Of a stretch of DNA of 64,000 nucleotides, positions 7,715-15,596 are shown one piece after another. Each line of letters opens with the position of its first letter. The first letter of the stretch is position 1. The stretch comes from an uncultured Dehalococcoidia bacterium (GTDB lineage: Bacteria; Chloroflexota; Dehalococcoidia; Bin125). A program made the translations under genes and the position numbers. The DNA lies in the NCBI GenBank assembly GCA_958295515.1, contig CATQGW010000001.1:706923-770922 (forward strand), given 5' to 3'. The notes under the pieces are model-generated. The model was not told where the DNA came from, made no database searches, and saw nothing but the letters and a program-made list of their open reading frames with translations.

Positions 7715-9112
7715 ATGGGTGTGATTCAAACCGTGGGGCCGAACGAGGCGCTGATTCGCTCGGGCGGCGGCGATATGCCGAAGGTGGTGGTGGGCGGGCG
7801 CACGCTGGTGGTGCCGATCTTCCACCGCGCACAGCGGCTCTCGCTGCATGTGATGACGCTGCATGTGATGACCGAGAACGTCTACACCGGGGAGGGCGTG
7901 GCGGTCTCGGTGGACGGTGTGGCGCAGGTCAAAGTGGCGCGCAGCGAAGAGGCGATCCGCACCGCCGCGCAGCAATTCCTGGGCAAGACCGAAGCGGAAA
8001 TTCTCGATGTGCCGCTGCAGACGCTGGAGGGTCATCAGCGCGCCATTCTGGGCACGCTGACGGTTGAGGAGATTTACCGCGACCGCGAGAAGTTCGCCTC
8101 GCAGGTGCGCAGCGTGGCCTCGCCGGACCTGGCCGGGATGGGGCTGGAGATCGTCTCGTTCACGATCCGCGACATCAAGGATCCGGGCGGCTACCTCGAC
8201 GCGCTGGGCGTGCGGCGAACGGCGGAGGTGCGGCGCGACGCGACAATCGGTGAGGCCGAAGCGGAGCGCGACGCGGGCATCCGCTCGGCCGCGGCGCTGC
8301 GCGAACGGGAAGCGGCGCGCTACGAAGCCGACACCCGGATTGCCGAATCGGAGCGCGGCTTCCAGGTTCAGAAGGCTTCCTACGACCAGGAGGTCAACGC
8401 GCGCCAGGCCGAAGCCGAGCTGGCCGACGAGCTGCAGCGCGCCCGCACCCAGCAGGAGATTCGCCGCGAAGAGGTCGAGATCGAGGTGGTCGACCGGCGC
8501 AAGCAGATCGAGCTGCAGACGCAGGAGATCGAGCGCCGTGAGCGCGAGTTGGAGGCCACGGTGCGCAAGCCGGCTGAGGCCGAACGCTATCGGATGGAGA
8601 CGATCGCCGAGGCCGAGCGCAACGCAGTGGTCGCCTCGGCGACCGGCGATGCGGAAGCGGTGCGCCGCCAGGGTGAGGCGCAGGCCGAGGTGATCCGTCT
8701 GACCGGCGAAGCGGAGGCCGACGCGATCCGGGCCAAGGGTCTGGCCGAGGCGGAGGCGATGCGCACCAAGGCCGACGCCTGGAAGGAGTACGGGGAGGCG
8801 GCGGTGGTCCAGCAGGTGCTGGAGGCGCTGCCGGCGGTGGCCGAAGCGGTGGCGCAACCGTTGGCGCGCACGGATCGGATCGTGATGTTCGGCGGCGGCG
8901 ACGGCGGGTCGGGTCCGAGCAAGCTGACGCAGGACGTGATGCGCACCGTCGCGCAGGTGCCGGAGGTGATCGAATCGCTGACCGGGATCGACATCGTGGG
9001 CAGCATCAAGAACATCCCGGGCCTCGAATCGTCGGGTCGAGCGACGGTGGACACCGAACAGGCCATCGAGACGCAGGCCGACGCCGCCGACGAACAGGAA
9101 CGCCCTGCCTGA
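7715..9112 (+). CDS. flotillin-like SPFH-domain protein
   Basis: A 465-residue flotillin-type scaffold. An SPFH/band-7 domain (about 1-180) is followed by a long Ala/Glu/Arg coiled-coil region (about 185-360) rich in EAE and AEAE repeats, then a C-terminal oligomerisation segment. It lacks a clear N-terminal membrane helix, so association is probably through a hydrophobic N-terminal hairpin or the NfeD partner. ATG 7715 follows the nfeD stop by 3 bases, an operon arrangement typical of bacterial flotillin/NfeD pairs that organise membrane microdomains. A perfect 15-bp direct repeat at 7843-7872 encodes LHVMT twice. Confidence 0.92.
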   Translation: MGVIQTVGPNEALIRSGGGDMPKVVVGGRTLVVPIFHRAQRLSLHVMTLHVMTENVYTGEGVAVSVDGVAQVKVARSEEAIRTAAQQFLGKTEAEILDVPLQTLEGHQRAILGTLTVEEIYRDREKFASQVRSVASPDLAGMGLEIVSFTIRDIKDPGGYLDALGVRRTAEVRRDATIGEAEAERDAGIRSAAALREREAARYEADTRIAESERGFQVQKASYDQEVNARQAEAELADELQRARTQQEIRREEVEIEVVDRRKQIELQTQEIERRERELEATVRKPAEAERYRMETIAEAERNAVVASATGDAEAVRRQGEAQAEVIRLTGEAEADAIRAKGLAEAEAMRTKADAWKEYGEAAVVQQVLEALPAVAEAVAQPLARTDRIVMFGGGDGGSGPSKLTQDVMRTVAQVPEVIESLTGIDIVGSIKNIPGLESSGRATVDTEQAIETQADAADEQERPA

Positions 9113-9142
9113 GCGGCGGCAGTCCGCGTCGAGACGGGCTGT

Positions 9143-10147
9143 TCAGCCGTCACCCACGAATGCGGCCTTGAGCTTCGAGGTGTCGACGGAATCGGCGAAG
9201 ACCGCCAGGGGGTGGCGTAAATCCGGATGACCGCGGTGCGCGGGATCGGTGAGGTCTTGCAGCACGCCGTGGCGCAGCCGATCGCCCTCAAGCAGGAAGT
9301 AGCCGTAGCGCTCTCCGACGATTCGGTAGAGCGGGTACTTGTTTGGCGGGTTGAGCAGAAGCGGCGACGGCCGGAGGATCAGAACCACCTCTTCGCCAGG
9401 TTCCAGCCAGGGCCGCCGGCTGAGCCACCACGTGTTGTAGAGGACGACGCTGATTTGATCGTGCCCGGCGTTCGGCGGCAGCACGCCGAGCCACATTTCG
9501 CGGACGACAACGGTGGTGTGGACGTAGTCGATGCACATGCCGCTGTAATCATCGCAGAGCTGCGGTGTCGTTTCACCAACGTACCCTCGCACGATCACGG
9601 CATCGCGTTCTCGCAGCAAGCCTTCAAGGCTGTCGATGCTCTCACAACTCGAGCAGTATGTGACATCACGAGCCGCGACGCGTAGCGCTAATGGGTAGCG
9701 GGTATAGCGACGGAACAGTTTCGCGAACAGATCGCGGTTGTCGTTGTACGTTGCGATGGTTCGAGCGGCTTCGACTTCGTCGCCCTCGCACCTGCGCCAG
9801 TAGCTCCATGCTCTGACTGCCTCGTTGTGTGCGTACATTCCGGCTTGCAGGTCCGTCAGGTCGGACTGATAAGTTCCTCCGTGAAGCCGAAGTTCCCACT
9901 GGGAGACAAGCTGCCAGTGTAGATACCGCTCGAGCCAGTACATCCCGCATTCGCGGTCGTCTGTTGGCGGCAGTGCGGGGTCGGCGGCGCTTGACTGCCC
10001 GGTGTTCATGGGCGCGAAGCCGAGGAACATCGCCGCGGACAGAACGGCGACGAAGGCTCCCATGAGCGTTCGGGTGCGGCGACGGCGCAACGCTTTGATT
10101 GTGGCGGCCCGGCTCGCTGCTGCGTTCAGGCGTCTCAGGGAGTTCAT
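9143..10147 (-). CDS. exported protein, paralogue of the upstream gene
   Basis: A 334-residue product from ATG 10147 (an in-frame TTG at 10192 is possible). An Arg-rich N-region is followed by a hydrophobic segment (GAFVAVLSAAMFLGF), indicating export. The C-terminal ~150 residues align with the neighbouring product at 10258-10875: both contain AV(I/V)(V/I)RGxV, a GEE(V)xLxL segment, a GYFL(L/V)EG turn and a closing RHPL-x-(E/V)(W/F)A motif. This resembles a beta-domain found in secreted proteins of unknown role in Chloroflexota and Firmicutes. CSSC (about residues 183-186) may form a disulphide. Its A/T-ending codons are commoner than in flanking genes. Confidence 0.7.
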   Translation of the reverse strand: MNSLRRLNAAASRAATIKALRRRRTRTLMGAFVAVLSAAMFLGFAPMNTGQSSAADPALPPTDDRECGMYWLERYLHWQLVSQWELRLHGGTYQSDLTDLQAGMYAHNEAVRAWSYWRRCEGDEVEAARTIATYNDNRDLFAKLFRRYTRYPLALRVAARDVTYCSSCESIDSLEGLLRERDAVIVRGYVGETTPQLCDDYSGMCIDYVHTTVVVREMWLGVLPPNAGHDQISVVLYNTWWLSRRPWLEPGEEVVLILRPSPLLLNPPNKYPLYRIVGERYGYFLLEGDRLRHGVLQDLTDPAHRGHPDLRHPLAVFADSVDTSKLKAAFVGDG

Positions 10148-10210
10148 CAAAAGAGTCTTTCGAGCCGTCGCTACGGTCAAGAGGCGTGACAAACGGGTGA
10201 CTGGCTCAGA

Positions 10211-10232
10211 TCCTACAGGTTTCCTACAGGTT
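10211..10232. repeat. perfect 11-bp tandem duplication
   Basis: TCCTACAGGTT occurs twice in immediate succession (10211-10221 and 10222-10232) in the gap between the two exported paralogues. A second, unrelated 11-bp tandem duplication lies at 12901-12922. Confidence 0.85.
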
Positions 10233-10257
10233 CCACGGGGGCTTTGTTGAGGACGGG

Positions 10258-10875
10258 CTAATCTTCAGCGTCGCTGTCGTCCGCGCTGTTGACGACGACG
10301 CGGAGGTCGCTCGCGTCCACGCCCTTTGCCCACTCGCTGAGCGGGTGGCGGTTGTTCGCGTAGCCCTCGTGCAGCCAGTGGGCTGAGTCCTTGAGGTTCG
10401 CGTTCTCGATTTTCCCGCCTTCGACCAGGAAGTAGCCGTTGAATGCACCGACGATGAAGTAGCGGCTGAGGCTGGCGTCGTAGGTCAGCACGAGCATGAC
10501 CTCTTCGCCTCTGCCGAGTAACCGCTCCTGGTCGTATACCACGCCAACCTTGCCGTCGTGTCCGCCCATTTGTCGGACGATGACGTTCGCGGCGTTGGGG
10601 TCGACCAATGCGCCATACAGGACCTCCTTCAATTCGACCTTGGTGTCGGTAAAGCGAATGCCGCCGCGCAGCTCCGACAGTACGACATTCTCGACTCGTC
10701 CACGGATCACGACTGCCCCGGGCTCTTGAAGCATCTCGCCGAGCGATTCGTAGTCACGGACAAAGGTGCTCTCCACGCTGGCCGCTTCCCAGCGAATTCC
10801 ATCTCTGTCGCCTACAATCGAACTCCAAGTGGACACGAGAACGCCGACGACAGTCCCTACCACCACAAGCGCCAC
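10258..10875 (-). CDS. membrane-anchored/exported paralogue with an in-frame TGA upstream
   Basis: The readable frame from GTG 10875 gives 205 residues: a hydrophobic helix (about 1-17) and then the beta domain shared with the neighbour at 9143-10147. In the same frame, two ATGs at 10920 and 10917 open MHSVR, then a TGA (10902-10900), then THLVAALSVALVVVG running straight into the annotated helix. The natural signal peptide therefore appears to be broken by one stop codon. Either translation restarts at GTG 10875 or the gene is a recent pseudogene. Function unknown. Confidence 0.6.
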   Translation of the reverse strand: MALVVVGTVVGVLVSTWSSIVGDRDGIRWEAASVESTFVRDYESLGEMLQEPGAVVIRGRVENVVLSELRGGIRFTDTKVELKEVLYGALVDPNAANVIVRQMGGHDGKVGVVYDQERLLGRGEEVMLVLTYDASLSRYFIVGAFNGYFLVEGGKIENANLKDSAHWLHEGYANNRHPLSEWAKGVDASDLRVVVNSADDSDAED

Positions 10876-10916
10876 ACTGAGCGCTGCTACCAGATGTGTT
10901 CATCTCACCGAATGCA

Positions 10917-11036
10917 TCATAATCTTCTTTTACTCGTCCCAGAAACAGAGCTCATTGTGATTCCACTCACGGCGCTGACAGTGAGCGAACTGACCAGACG
11001 TAGTGCTGTGCGGCGCCCACCCATTGAAAGTGTCAT
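10917..11036 (-). CDS. possible 39-residue leader peptide with a strong ribosome-binding site
   Basis: ATG 11036 is preceded by AGGAGG at an ideal 8-base spacing, a better site than that of the downstream gene. The 39-residue product is basic with a hydrophobic middle (LRLVSSLTVSAVSG), so it resembles a signal peptide. It ends at TGA 10919-10917, inside the ATGATG that could open the next gene. It may be a coupled leader or a relic of an earlier gene start. Confidence 0.35.
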   Translation of the reverse strand: MTLSMGGRRTALRLVSSLTVSAVSGITMSSVSGTSKRRL

Positions 11037-11259
11037 GTGATCCGCCTCCTCCACTCTGCACATCGCCGTCCTATTAAAGCCATTCTACGTGTCGCCGACG
11101 CCAGATGTCGGTGAATTATTCGTGATAAGTTGCACAGTCCCGTGTGAGTCGTGCATGTGGTGTGGCAATTGAGAGCTGCAACGCGATCGAGGCCAAGTCC
11201 GAGGCGGTGCGATAGGCTCAGTCAGGCTGTGAACGGCTGGCAGAAAGGCGGCGGTGCGC
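11037..11259. other. intergenic region between divergent genes
   Basis: This stretch, together with the 5' leader to 10876, separates the exported paralogues (minus) from the MBL hydrolase (plus). It is clearly less GC-rich than its surroundings and contains TATTAAAG near 11072 and GAATTATTCGTGATAAG near 11112, so promoters in both directions are plausible. I could not fix a convincing -35/-10 pair and see no RNA gene. Confidence 0.4.
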
Positions 11260-12291
11260 ATGAGCAGCGCGATGATCACCGAGGACGGCATCTTGCCCAT
11301 CGCGCTGGGCGACAACTGGGTCTACGCGGTGATTTCGGACGGGGAGGCGGCGCTGGTTGATGCGGGGCCGGATTTCGACGGCGCGTGGGATGCGCTGGTC
11401 GCGCAGCTGGCGGCGGCGGGGCTGTCGCTCGGCGATGTGCGCAGCGTCTTCGTGACGCACGCGCACATCGACCACTGCGGGTTGGCGCACCGCTGGCAGG
11501 ATCAGGGGATTCCGGTGGCTGCGTGGTCGCAGGAGGCGCCGCAGTTTCTGCATGGGCGGAACATCATCGGCTACCAGACGCAGTATGTGTTCCAGGCGCT
11601 GGCGCGGATGGGTGTGCCGCAGGAGCGGGTGACGGGTTTCATTGAGGAGCGCGAGAAGATGCGCGCCGCGTTCCGCGCGGGCGACGACACGGGCGGCGGG
11701 CGGCGGCGGGCGCGTTGGCCGGGGCTGATTCGCGGCACGCCGTTCAAGCCGGATCAGCTGCTGGAGGACGGCGAGGAGATCGCGGTGGGCCGCCGGCGGC
11801 TGCGGATGGTCGCCGCGCCCGGGCATACGCCGGGCAACGCGGTGCTCTTCGAGCAGGAGACCGGCGCGCTGTTCAGCGGGGATCAACTGATTCCCGGCTC
11901 GATCCCCAATCCGGGCTGGCACTACGACCTGAGCGCGGAACCGCCGCGGCGGTTCCGCAGCCTGCCGGCCTTTGTGGCGTCGCTGGAGAAGGTCGGGGCG
12001 CTGGATGTGCGGCGTCTCTATCCCGGCCACGGCGAGCGCAGCGATGCGGTGGAGGCGGAGCTGGATCGCAGCCGCCGGCACTACACCAAGCGCCAGCGTC
12101 AGCTGCGCGAGGCGCTGGAGGGGGGCTTGGCGACACCCTACGAGCTGATGCGCGTGCTCTTCCCGCGTTTGCCCGACCGCCGGCTCTGGCAGGCGATGGC
12201 CGAGGTGGTGGGCCAGATCGACGCGCTGGTCGAGCGCGGGGAAGCGATGGAGGTTGAGGAGGGACAGCTGGTGCGGATTCGGGGAGCTTGA
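11260..12291 (+). CDS. MBL-fold metallo-hydrolase
   Basis: A 343-residue metallo-beta-lactamase-fold enzyme. The zinc-binding THAHIDHCG motif (about residues 68-76) gives HxHxDH, with the further ligands in APGHTPGN (about 190), SGDQL and the closing PGHGE (about 250). A C-terminal helical domain (about 265-330) resembles the winged-helix extension of LACTB2-like family members, which can act on CoA esters or RNA; no substrate is evident here. GTG 11254 is an alternative start, with AAAGG at 11244-11248. Its last 60 bases are part of a 259-bp tandem duplication. Confidence 0.9.
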   Translation: MSSAMITEDGILPIALGDNWVYAVISDGEAALVDAGPDFDGAWDALVAQLAAAGLSLGDVRSVFVTHAHIDHCGLAHRWQDQGIPVAAWSQEAPQFLHGRNIIGYQTQYVFQALARMGVPQERVTGFIEEREKMRAAFRAGDDTGGGRRRARWPGLIRGTPFKPDQLLEDGEEIAVGRRRLRMVAAPGHTPGNAVLFEQETGALFSGDQLIPGSIPNPGWHYDLSAEPPRRFRSLPAFVASLEKVGALDVRRLYPGHGERSDAVEAELDRSRRHYTKRQRQLREALEGGLATPYELMRVLFPRLPDRRLWQAMAEVVGQIDALVERGEAMEVEEGQLVRIRGA

Positions 12292-12324
12292 ATTGGGTAG
12301 AATGGTGCTGAAGGCGAGGTGGCG

Positions 12325-12471
12325 ATGCGCTGGTTGAGGGTTCTGCGGCGGTGGGCTGAGGTCGTGTTGTGGTGGGTCTTCGGGCGCCCGACGAGCGAGA
12401 TGCGGCGGGAATGGCAAGCGGAGGACAATCGGCATCCTCTGCACCCGAAGCCGGGCAAGACCTACTTGTAA
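12325..12471 (+). CDS. Trp-rich small protein, copy 1 (48 residues)
   Basis: ATG 12325 follows GAGG by 5 bases. The product starts with a Trp/Arg-rich amphipathic helix (MRWLRVLRRWAEVVLWWVFG), continues with RPTSEMRREWQ and ends in KPGKTYL. It is a close paralogue of the product at 12584-12730, differing by one Val/Ala change and a block of about ten residues after Gln 31. The helix could lie on or cross the membrane. A TAGAAT box at 12298-12303 may be its own -10. Function unknown; conservation of the ends argues for real translation. Confidence 0.6.
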   Translation: MRWLRVLRRWAEVVLWWVFGRPTSEMRREWQAEDNRHPLHPKPGKTYL

Positions 12472-12583
12472 GCGCCTAAGGCGTTGTGGTGAGCGCGGGG
12501 AAGCGGTGGAGGTTGCAGAGGGACAGCTGGTGCGGATTCGGGGAGCTTGAATTGGGTAGAATGGTGCTGAAGGTGAGGCGGCG

Positions 12584-12730
12584 ATGCGCTGGTTGAGGGT
12601 TCTGCGGCGGTGGGCTGAGGTCGCGTTGTGGTGGGTCTTCGGGCGCCCGACGAGCGAGATGCGGCGGGAGTGGCAAGAGTGGGAAGAGGCGAACCCGCAT
12701 CTGCCGAAGCCGGGCAAGACCTACTTGTAA
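12584..12730 (+). CDS. Trp-rich small protein, copy 2 (48 residues)
   Basis: The second copy of the tandem pair, with identical spacing to its ribosome-binding site (GAGGCGGCG before ATG 12584). After the shared N-terminal helix and RPTSEMRREWQ, this copy reads EWEEANPHLP where copy 1 reads AEDNRHPLHP, and then both end KPGKTYL. Identical lengths despite the different block suggest that the segment was replaced or frame-compensated rather than lost. It ends 4 bases from the stop of the convergent, broken membrane-protein gene. Confidence 0.6.
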   Translation: MRWLRVLRRWAEVALWWVFGRPTSEMRREWQEWEEANPHLPKPGKTYL

Positions 12731-12734
12731 GCGC

Positions 12735-13240
12735 CTAAGGCGTTGTGGTGAGCGCGGTAGCGACCACGAGGCCAAGCGACGCCGGCGTGGCGGCCAGGAG
12801 CACACGCAGCAACAGCACTTTGCGAGCGAGCGTGGCGCTCGCACGTTGTGCAACCTCTTCAACAGCCTCCAGATATTCCCAGATGAGTGCGTCTTCCCCT
12901 CTCGGATTCTGCTCGGATTCTGTCGGACTGCGCGCATCGCCTCATCCGGTGTCGGGAACTGATCGACATCTCTCGCCCAAAGGTTGCCGAGGCCGGCGAG
13001 CGCGCAGATGGCGCATGAGGCCATGCTCAGGCCGAATAGCGAGGTGATCGGATCGGCGGATGCGGCGATACCGACCAGGGCGCTGACGCCGGCCACGTTC
13101 AGCACGGTCAGCAGCATCAGCTTGCCGTCGAAGCCGGCGATCGAGGCGAGCAGCACCTGCTCGTGCGCGATGGCGATCTGTAGGGCGCGGCCGATGCCGG
13201 CGGGCGGAGGATCGTTCTGATGCTCGCCGTCGGGCGGCAT
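12735..13240 (-). pseudogene. three-helix membrane protein, frameshifted by an 11-bp duplication
   Basis: The first frame gives about 110 residues with helices at about 41-60 and 65-89, then loses sense after AVRQNPSR. A second frame resumes with LIWEYLEAVEEVAQRASA, a third helix and TTTP before TAG at 12737-12735. Removing one copy of the 11-bp tandem repeat at 12901-12922 rejoins the frames into about 165 residues. ATG 13240 overlaps the cinA stop by one base (TGATG). Two helices, a soluble segment and a third helix, with DGK before helix 1, faintly recall SLATT/PycTM effector modules; that is speculation. Confidence 0.75.
12901..12922. repeat. perfect 11-bp tandem duplication that breaks a gene
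   Basis: CTCGGATTCTG is repeated at 12901-12911 and 12912-12922. It lies inside the minus-strand membrane-protein gene and shifts its frame by +11. Confidence 0.9.
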
Positions 13241-14505
13241 CAGAGGCGGCGGTAGATGCCGCTGGAGCCGCTGGAGAGGTCGCCGATGGCGGCGCGGCGG
13301 ATCAGCGTCAGCGCGCTGGTCACGGCGCGCGCCTTAATCGCCGCGCGGGTTTGCGCGAAGGTGTAGCCGGTGGCGTAGGACTCGTCGGGCGTTTCGACGC
13401 CGAGGCAGACCGCGCCGACCGGCTGGCCGCCGTGCGGCTCGGGGCCGGCGACGCCGGTGATGCCTACGCCGATGTCGGCGTCGAACTGTCTGCGCACGGC
13501 GGCGGCCATGGCGGCGGCGGTCTCGTTGCTGACCACCCCGTGGGCTTCGATCACGTCGGCGTCGACGCCGTAGTGAATTTTGGCCTCGGCGGTGTAGGTG
13601 ACAAGGCCGCCGCGGAAGAACTGGCTGGCGCCGGGGACATCGGTGATGGTGCTGGCGAGCAGGCCGCCGGTGCAGGACTCCATCACCGCGATCGAGAGTC
13701 CGCGGCGGTCCAGCAGGCGGGCGACGGCTTCCTGGAAGGTGTCCTCGTCGGCGCCCCAGATGTTGTCGCCGAGCAGGTCGCGGATTGCGGCTTCAACCGG
13801 CTCGATGCGCGCGCGCGCGGCGGCTTCGTCGACTGCCTTGGAGGCGAGGCGCACATGGACGCCGTCGGCCTTGTGGTAGACGCCGACGGTGGGGTCCTCG
13901 CCGGCGCGGATATCGCCCAGCGCTTCGTCCAGCGTGCTTTCGCCCAGGCCGGTGGTCTTGAGCGTGCGCGAGATCAGCACCGAGTCGGGGCTGCGCTCGG
14001 CGAGGCGGGGCGCGATGTCGTTGCTCCACATGCCGGTCATCTCAGCGGGTGGGCCGGGCATGGCGACGATGATCGCGTGGTCCTTTTCGACCCACCAGCC
14101 GGGCGCGGTGCCGCGCGGGTTGGGGATCGATTGGCCGGAGGGGATGATCGTGGCTTGCTTGATGTTCTGTTCGGGCATTGTGCCGCCGCGGCGCTCGAAG
14201 AAGTTGCGCAGGTGGGCTTCCAGCTCGGGCACGACGTAGGGTTGCTCGCCGATCGATTCGGCGATCGCGTCGCGGGTGATGTCGTCCTCAGTGGGACCCA
14301 GTCCGCCGGTGCAGAGCACGACATCGGAGCGTCCGCGGGCCTGCGTGATCAGGTCCACGAGGCGCTGGCGGTTGTCGCCGATCTGGTGCATGTAGAAGAG
14401 GTCGATGCCCATCGCCGGGAGGCGCTGGGCGATGTATTGGGCGTTGGTGTCGAGGATTTCGCCCATGAGGATTTCGGTGCCGATGGAGATGATTTCTGCG
14501 CGCAT
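13240..14505 (-). CDS. cinA: CinA: nicotinamide-nucleotide amidase / MoCF-like protein
   Basis: A 421-residue two-domain protein. The N-terminal MoCF/COG1058 domain (about 1-170) opens with AEIISIGTEILMGEI and contains CTGGLGPTEDD. The C-terminal PncC domain (about 255-415) has MESCTGG (about 270-276) and GITGVAGP. PncC deamidates NMN to NaMN in pyridine nucleotide salvage; the N-terminal domain is linked to ADP-ribose pyrophosphatase activity. It is full length with all motifs present. It is upstream of and overlaps by one base the broken membrane-protein gene, so the two were an operon. Confidence 0.95.
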   Translation of the reverse strand: MRAEIISIGTEILMGEILDTNAQYIAQRLPAMGIDLFYMHQIGDNRQRLVDLITQARGRSDVVLCTGGLGPTEDDITRDAIAESIGEQPYVVPELEAHLRNFFERRGGTMPEQNIKQATIIPSGQSIPNPRGTAPGWWVEKDHAIIVAMPGPPAEMTGMWSNDIAPRLAERSPDSVLISRTLKTTGLGESTLDEALGDIRAGEDPTVGVYHKADGVHVRLASKAVDEAAARARIEPVEAAIRDLLGDNIWGADEDTFQEAVARLLDRRGLSIAVMESCTGGLLASTITDVPGASQFFRGGLVTYTAEAKIHYGVDADVIEAHGVVSNETAAAMAAAVRRQFDADIGVGITGVAGPEPHGGQPVGAVCLGVETPDESYATGYTFAQTRAAIKARAVTSALTLIRRAAIGDLSSGSSGIYRRL

Positions 14506-14604
14506 GCGCGCATTCTAGGCGGGAGCGGCGTAGAGGCTGCGGAGGCTGCTGGTAGCCTGCGACGACCGCCCGCAGATCTGCCGACGCAGCCCAGGATTCC
14601 GCCG

Positions 14605-15564
14605 ATGACCGTTTCCGCCCTCTCCGAGGTCGCCGCCGCCGCCGAGCGCATCCGCAGCAACATCCGGCGGGTGATCGTGGGCCGCGACGAGGTGATTGAT
14701 TACACGCTGGCGGCGATCCTCTGCGAGGGGCATGTGCTGCTCGACGATGTGCCGGGTCTGGGCAAGACGATGCTGGCCAAGTCGCTGGCGCGCTCGATCG
14801 GCTGCTCCTTTCGGCGGATTCAGTTCACGCCGGATCTGATGCCCGCCGATGTGACGGGCGTGAATGTCTACAACCAGCGGTCGGGTGAGTTCGAGTTTCG
14901 GGCCGGGCCGCTGTTGGCGCAGCTGGTGCTGGCGGACGAGATCAACCGCGCCAGCCCCAGGACGCAGGCGGCGCTGCTGGAGGCGATGGAGGAGCGGCAG
15001 CTAACGGTCGAGGGCGAGACGATGCGGATGCCGCGCCCGTTTCTGGTGATCGCGACGCAGAACCCGGTGGAGCTGGAGGGCACCTTCCCGCTGCCGGAGG
15101 CGCAGCTGGATCGCTTCCTGGTGCGGCTGCGGATGGGCTACCCCGACGCCGCGGAGGAGGATCAGATTTTGCAGCGTTTCGAGCGCGCCCAGCCGCTTGA
15201 GGAGCTGGAGGCGGTGGTGGATGCGGAGACGCTGGCGGGCATGGCGAAAGCGATCGAGCAGGTGCGGGTCGAGGACACGGTGCGCGGCTACATGGTGGCG
15301 CTGGTGCATGCGACGCGCGAGGAGGCGGCGTTTGAGCTGGGCGCGAGCCCGCGCGCTTCGCTGGGGCTGATGCGCACCAGCCGCGCGCTGGCGGCGCTCC
15401 GCGACCGCGATTACGTGCTGCCCGATGATGTGCAGGAGATGGCGCGGGTAGTGCTGCCCCACCGCCTGGTGCTCAGCGCCGAGTCGCGGCTGCGCTCGTC
15501 GACCGTCGAATCGCTGCTTGATGGTGTGATGTCGCGGGTACCGGTGCCGATCGAGGCGGCGTGA
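14605..15564 (+). CDS. MoxR-family AAA+ ATPase
   Basis: A 319-residue MoxR chaperone-type ATPase. Walker A is GLGKT (about 51-55), Walker B LADEINRASP (about 111-120), sensor 1 IATQNP (about 145-150), and the typical GTFPLPEAQLDRF follows. The C-terminal lid domain contains SPRASLGL. ATG 14605 is the first sensible start after the divergent cinA; longer upstream readings are non-coding. It heads an operon with DUF58 and DUF4129 genes; such MoxR/DUF58 sets are thought to help mature membrane or VWA-type complexes. Confidence 0.95.
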   Translation: MTVSALSEVAAAAERIRSNIRRVIVGRDEVIDYTLAAILCEGHVLLDDVPGLGKTMLAKSLARSIGCSFRRIQFTPDLMPADVTGVNVYNQRSGEFEFRAGPLLAQLVLADEINRASPRTQAALLEAMEERQLTVEGETMRMPRPFLVIATQNPVELEGTFPLPEAQLDRFLVRLRMGYPDAAEEDQILQRFERAQPLEELEAVVDAETLAGMAKAIEQVRVEDTVRGYMVALVHATREEAAFELGASPRASLGLMRTSRALAALRDRDYVLPDDVQEMARVVLPHRLVLSAESRLRSSTVESLLDGVMSRVPVPIEAA

Positions 15565-15596
15565 GACCGACGAGGGTAGACGGCTAGGGGTTGTCG

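Larger units (their letters stand above)
12232..12749. repeat. 259-bp tandem duplication, two copies
   Basis: Copy 1 (12232-12490) and copy 2 (12491-12749) are near-identical over most of their length. Each contains the last 60 bases of the MBL gene (in copy 2 an orphan, still in frame and with its stop), a TAGAAT box and a 48-codon gene. GAGCGCGG occurs at 12232, 12491 and 12750, so 8-bp homology marks all three boundaries. Divergence is concentrated in one block near the 3' end of the small gene. Confidence 0.92.

Noticed and set aside
7843-7872. 15-bp direct repeat in the flotillin gene as an insertion
   Set aside because: The family normally has two similar strand motifs of the same total length here, so no residues were added; it may be local sequence homogenisation.
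9113-9142. Hairpin GACGGGCT/AGCCGTC between flotillin and the exported gene as a terminator
   Set aside because: The stem has a bulge and no T-run on either strand.
12735-13240. Calling the broken membrane protein a Pycsar effector
   Set aside because: Only the helix pattern is suggestive; no cyclase gene or diagnostic motif is nearby, so I kept it as a question only.
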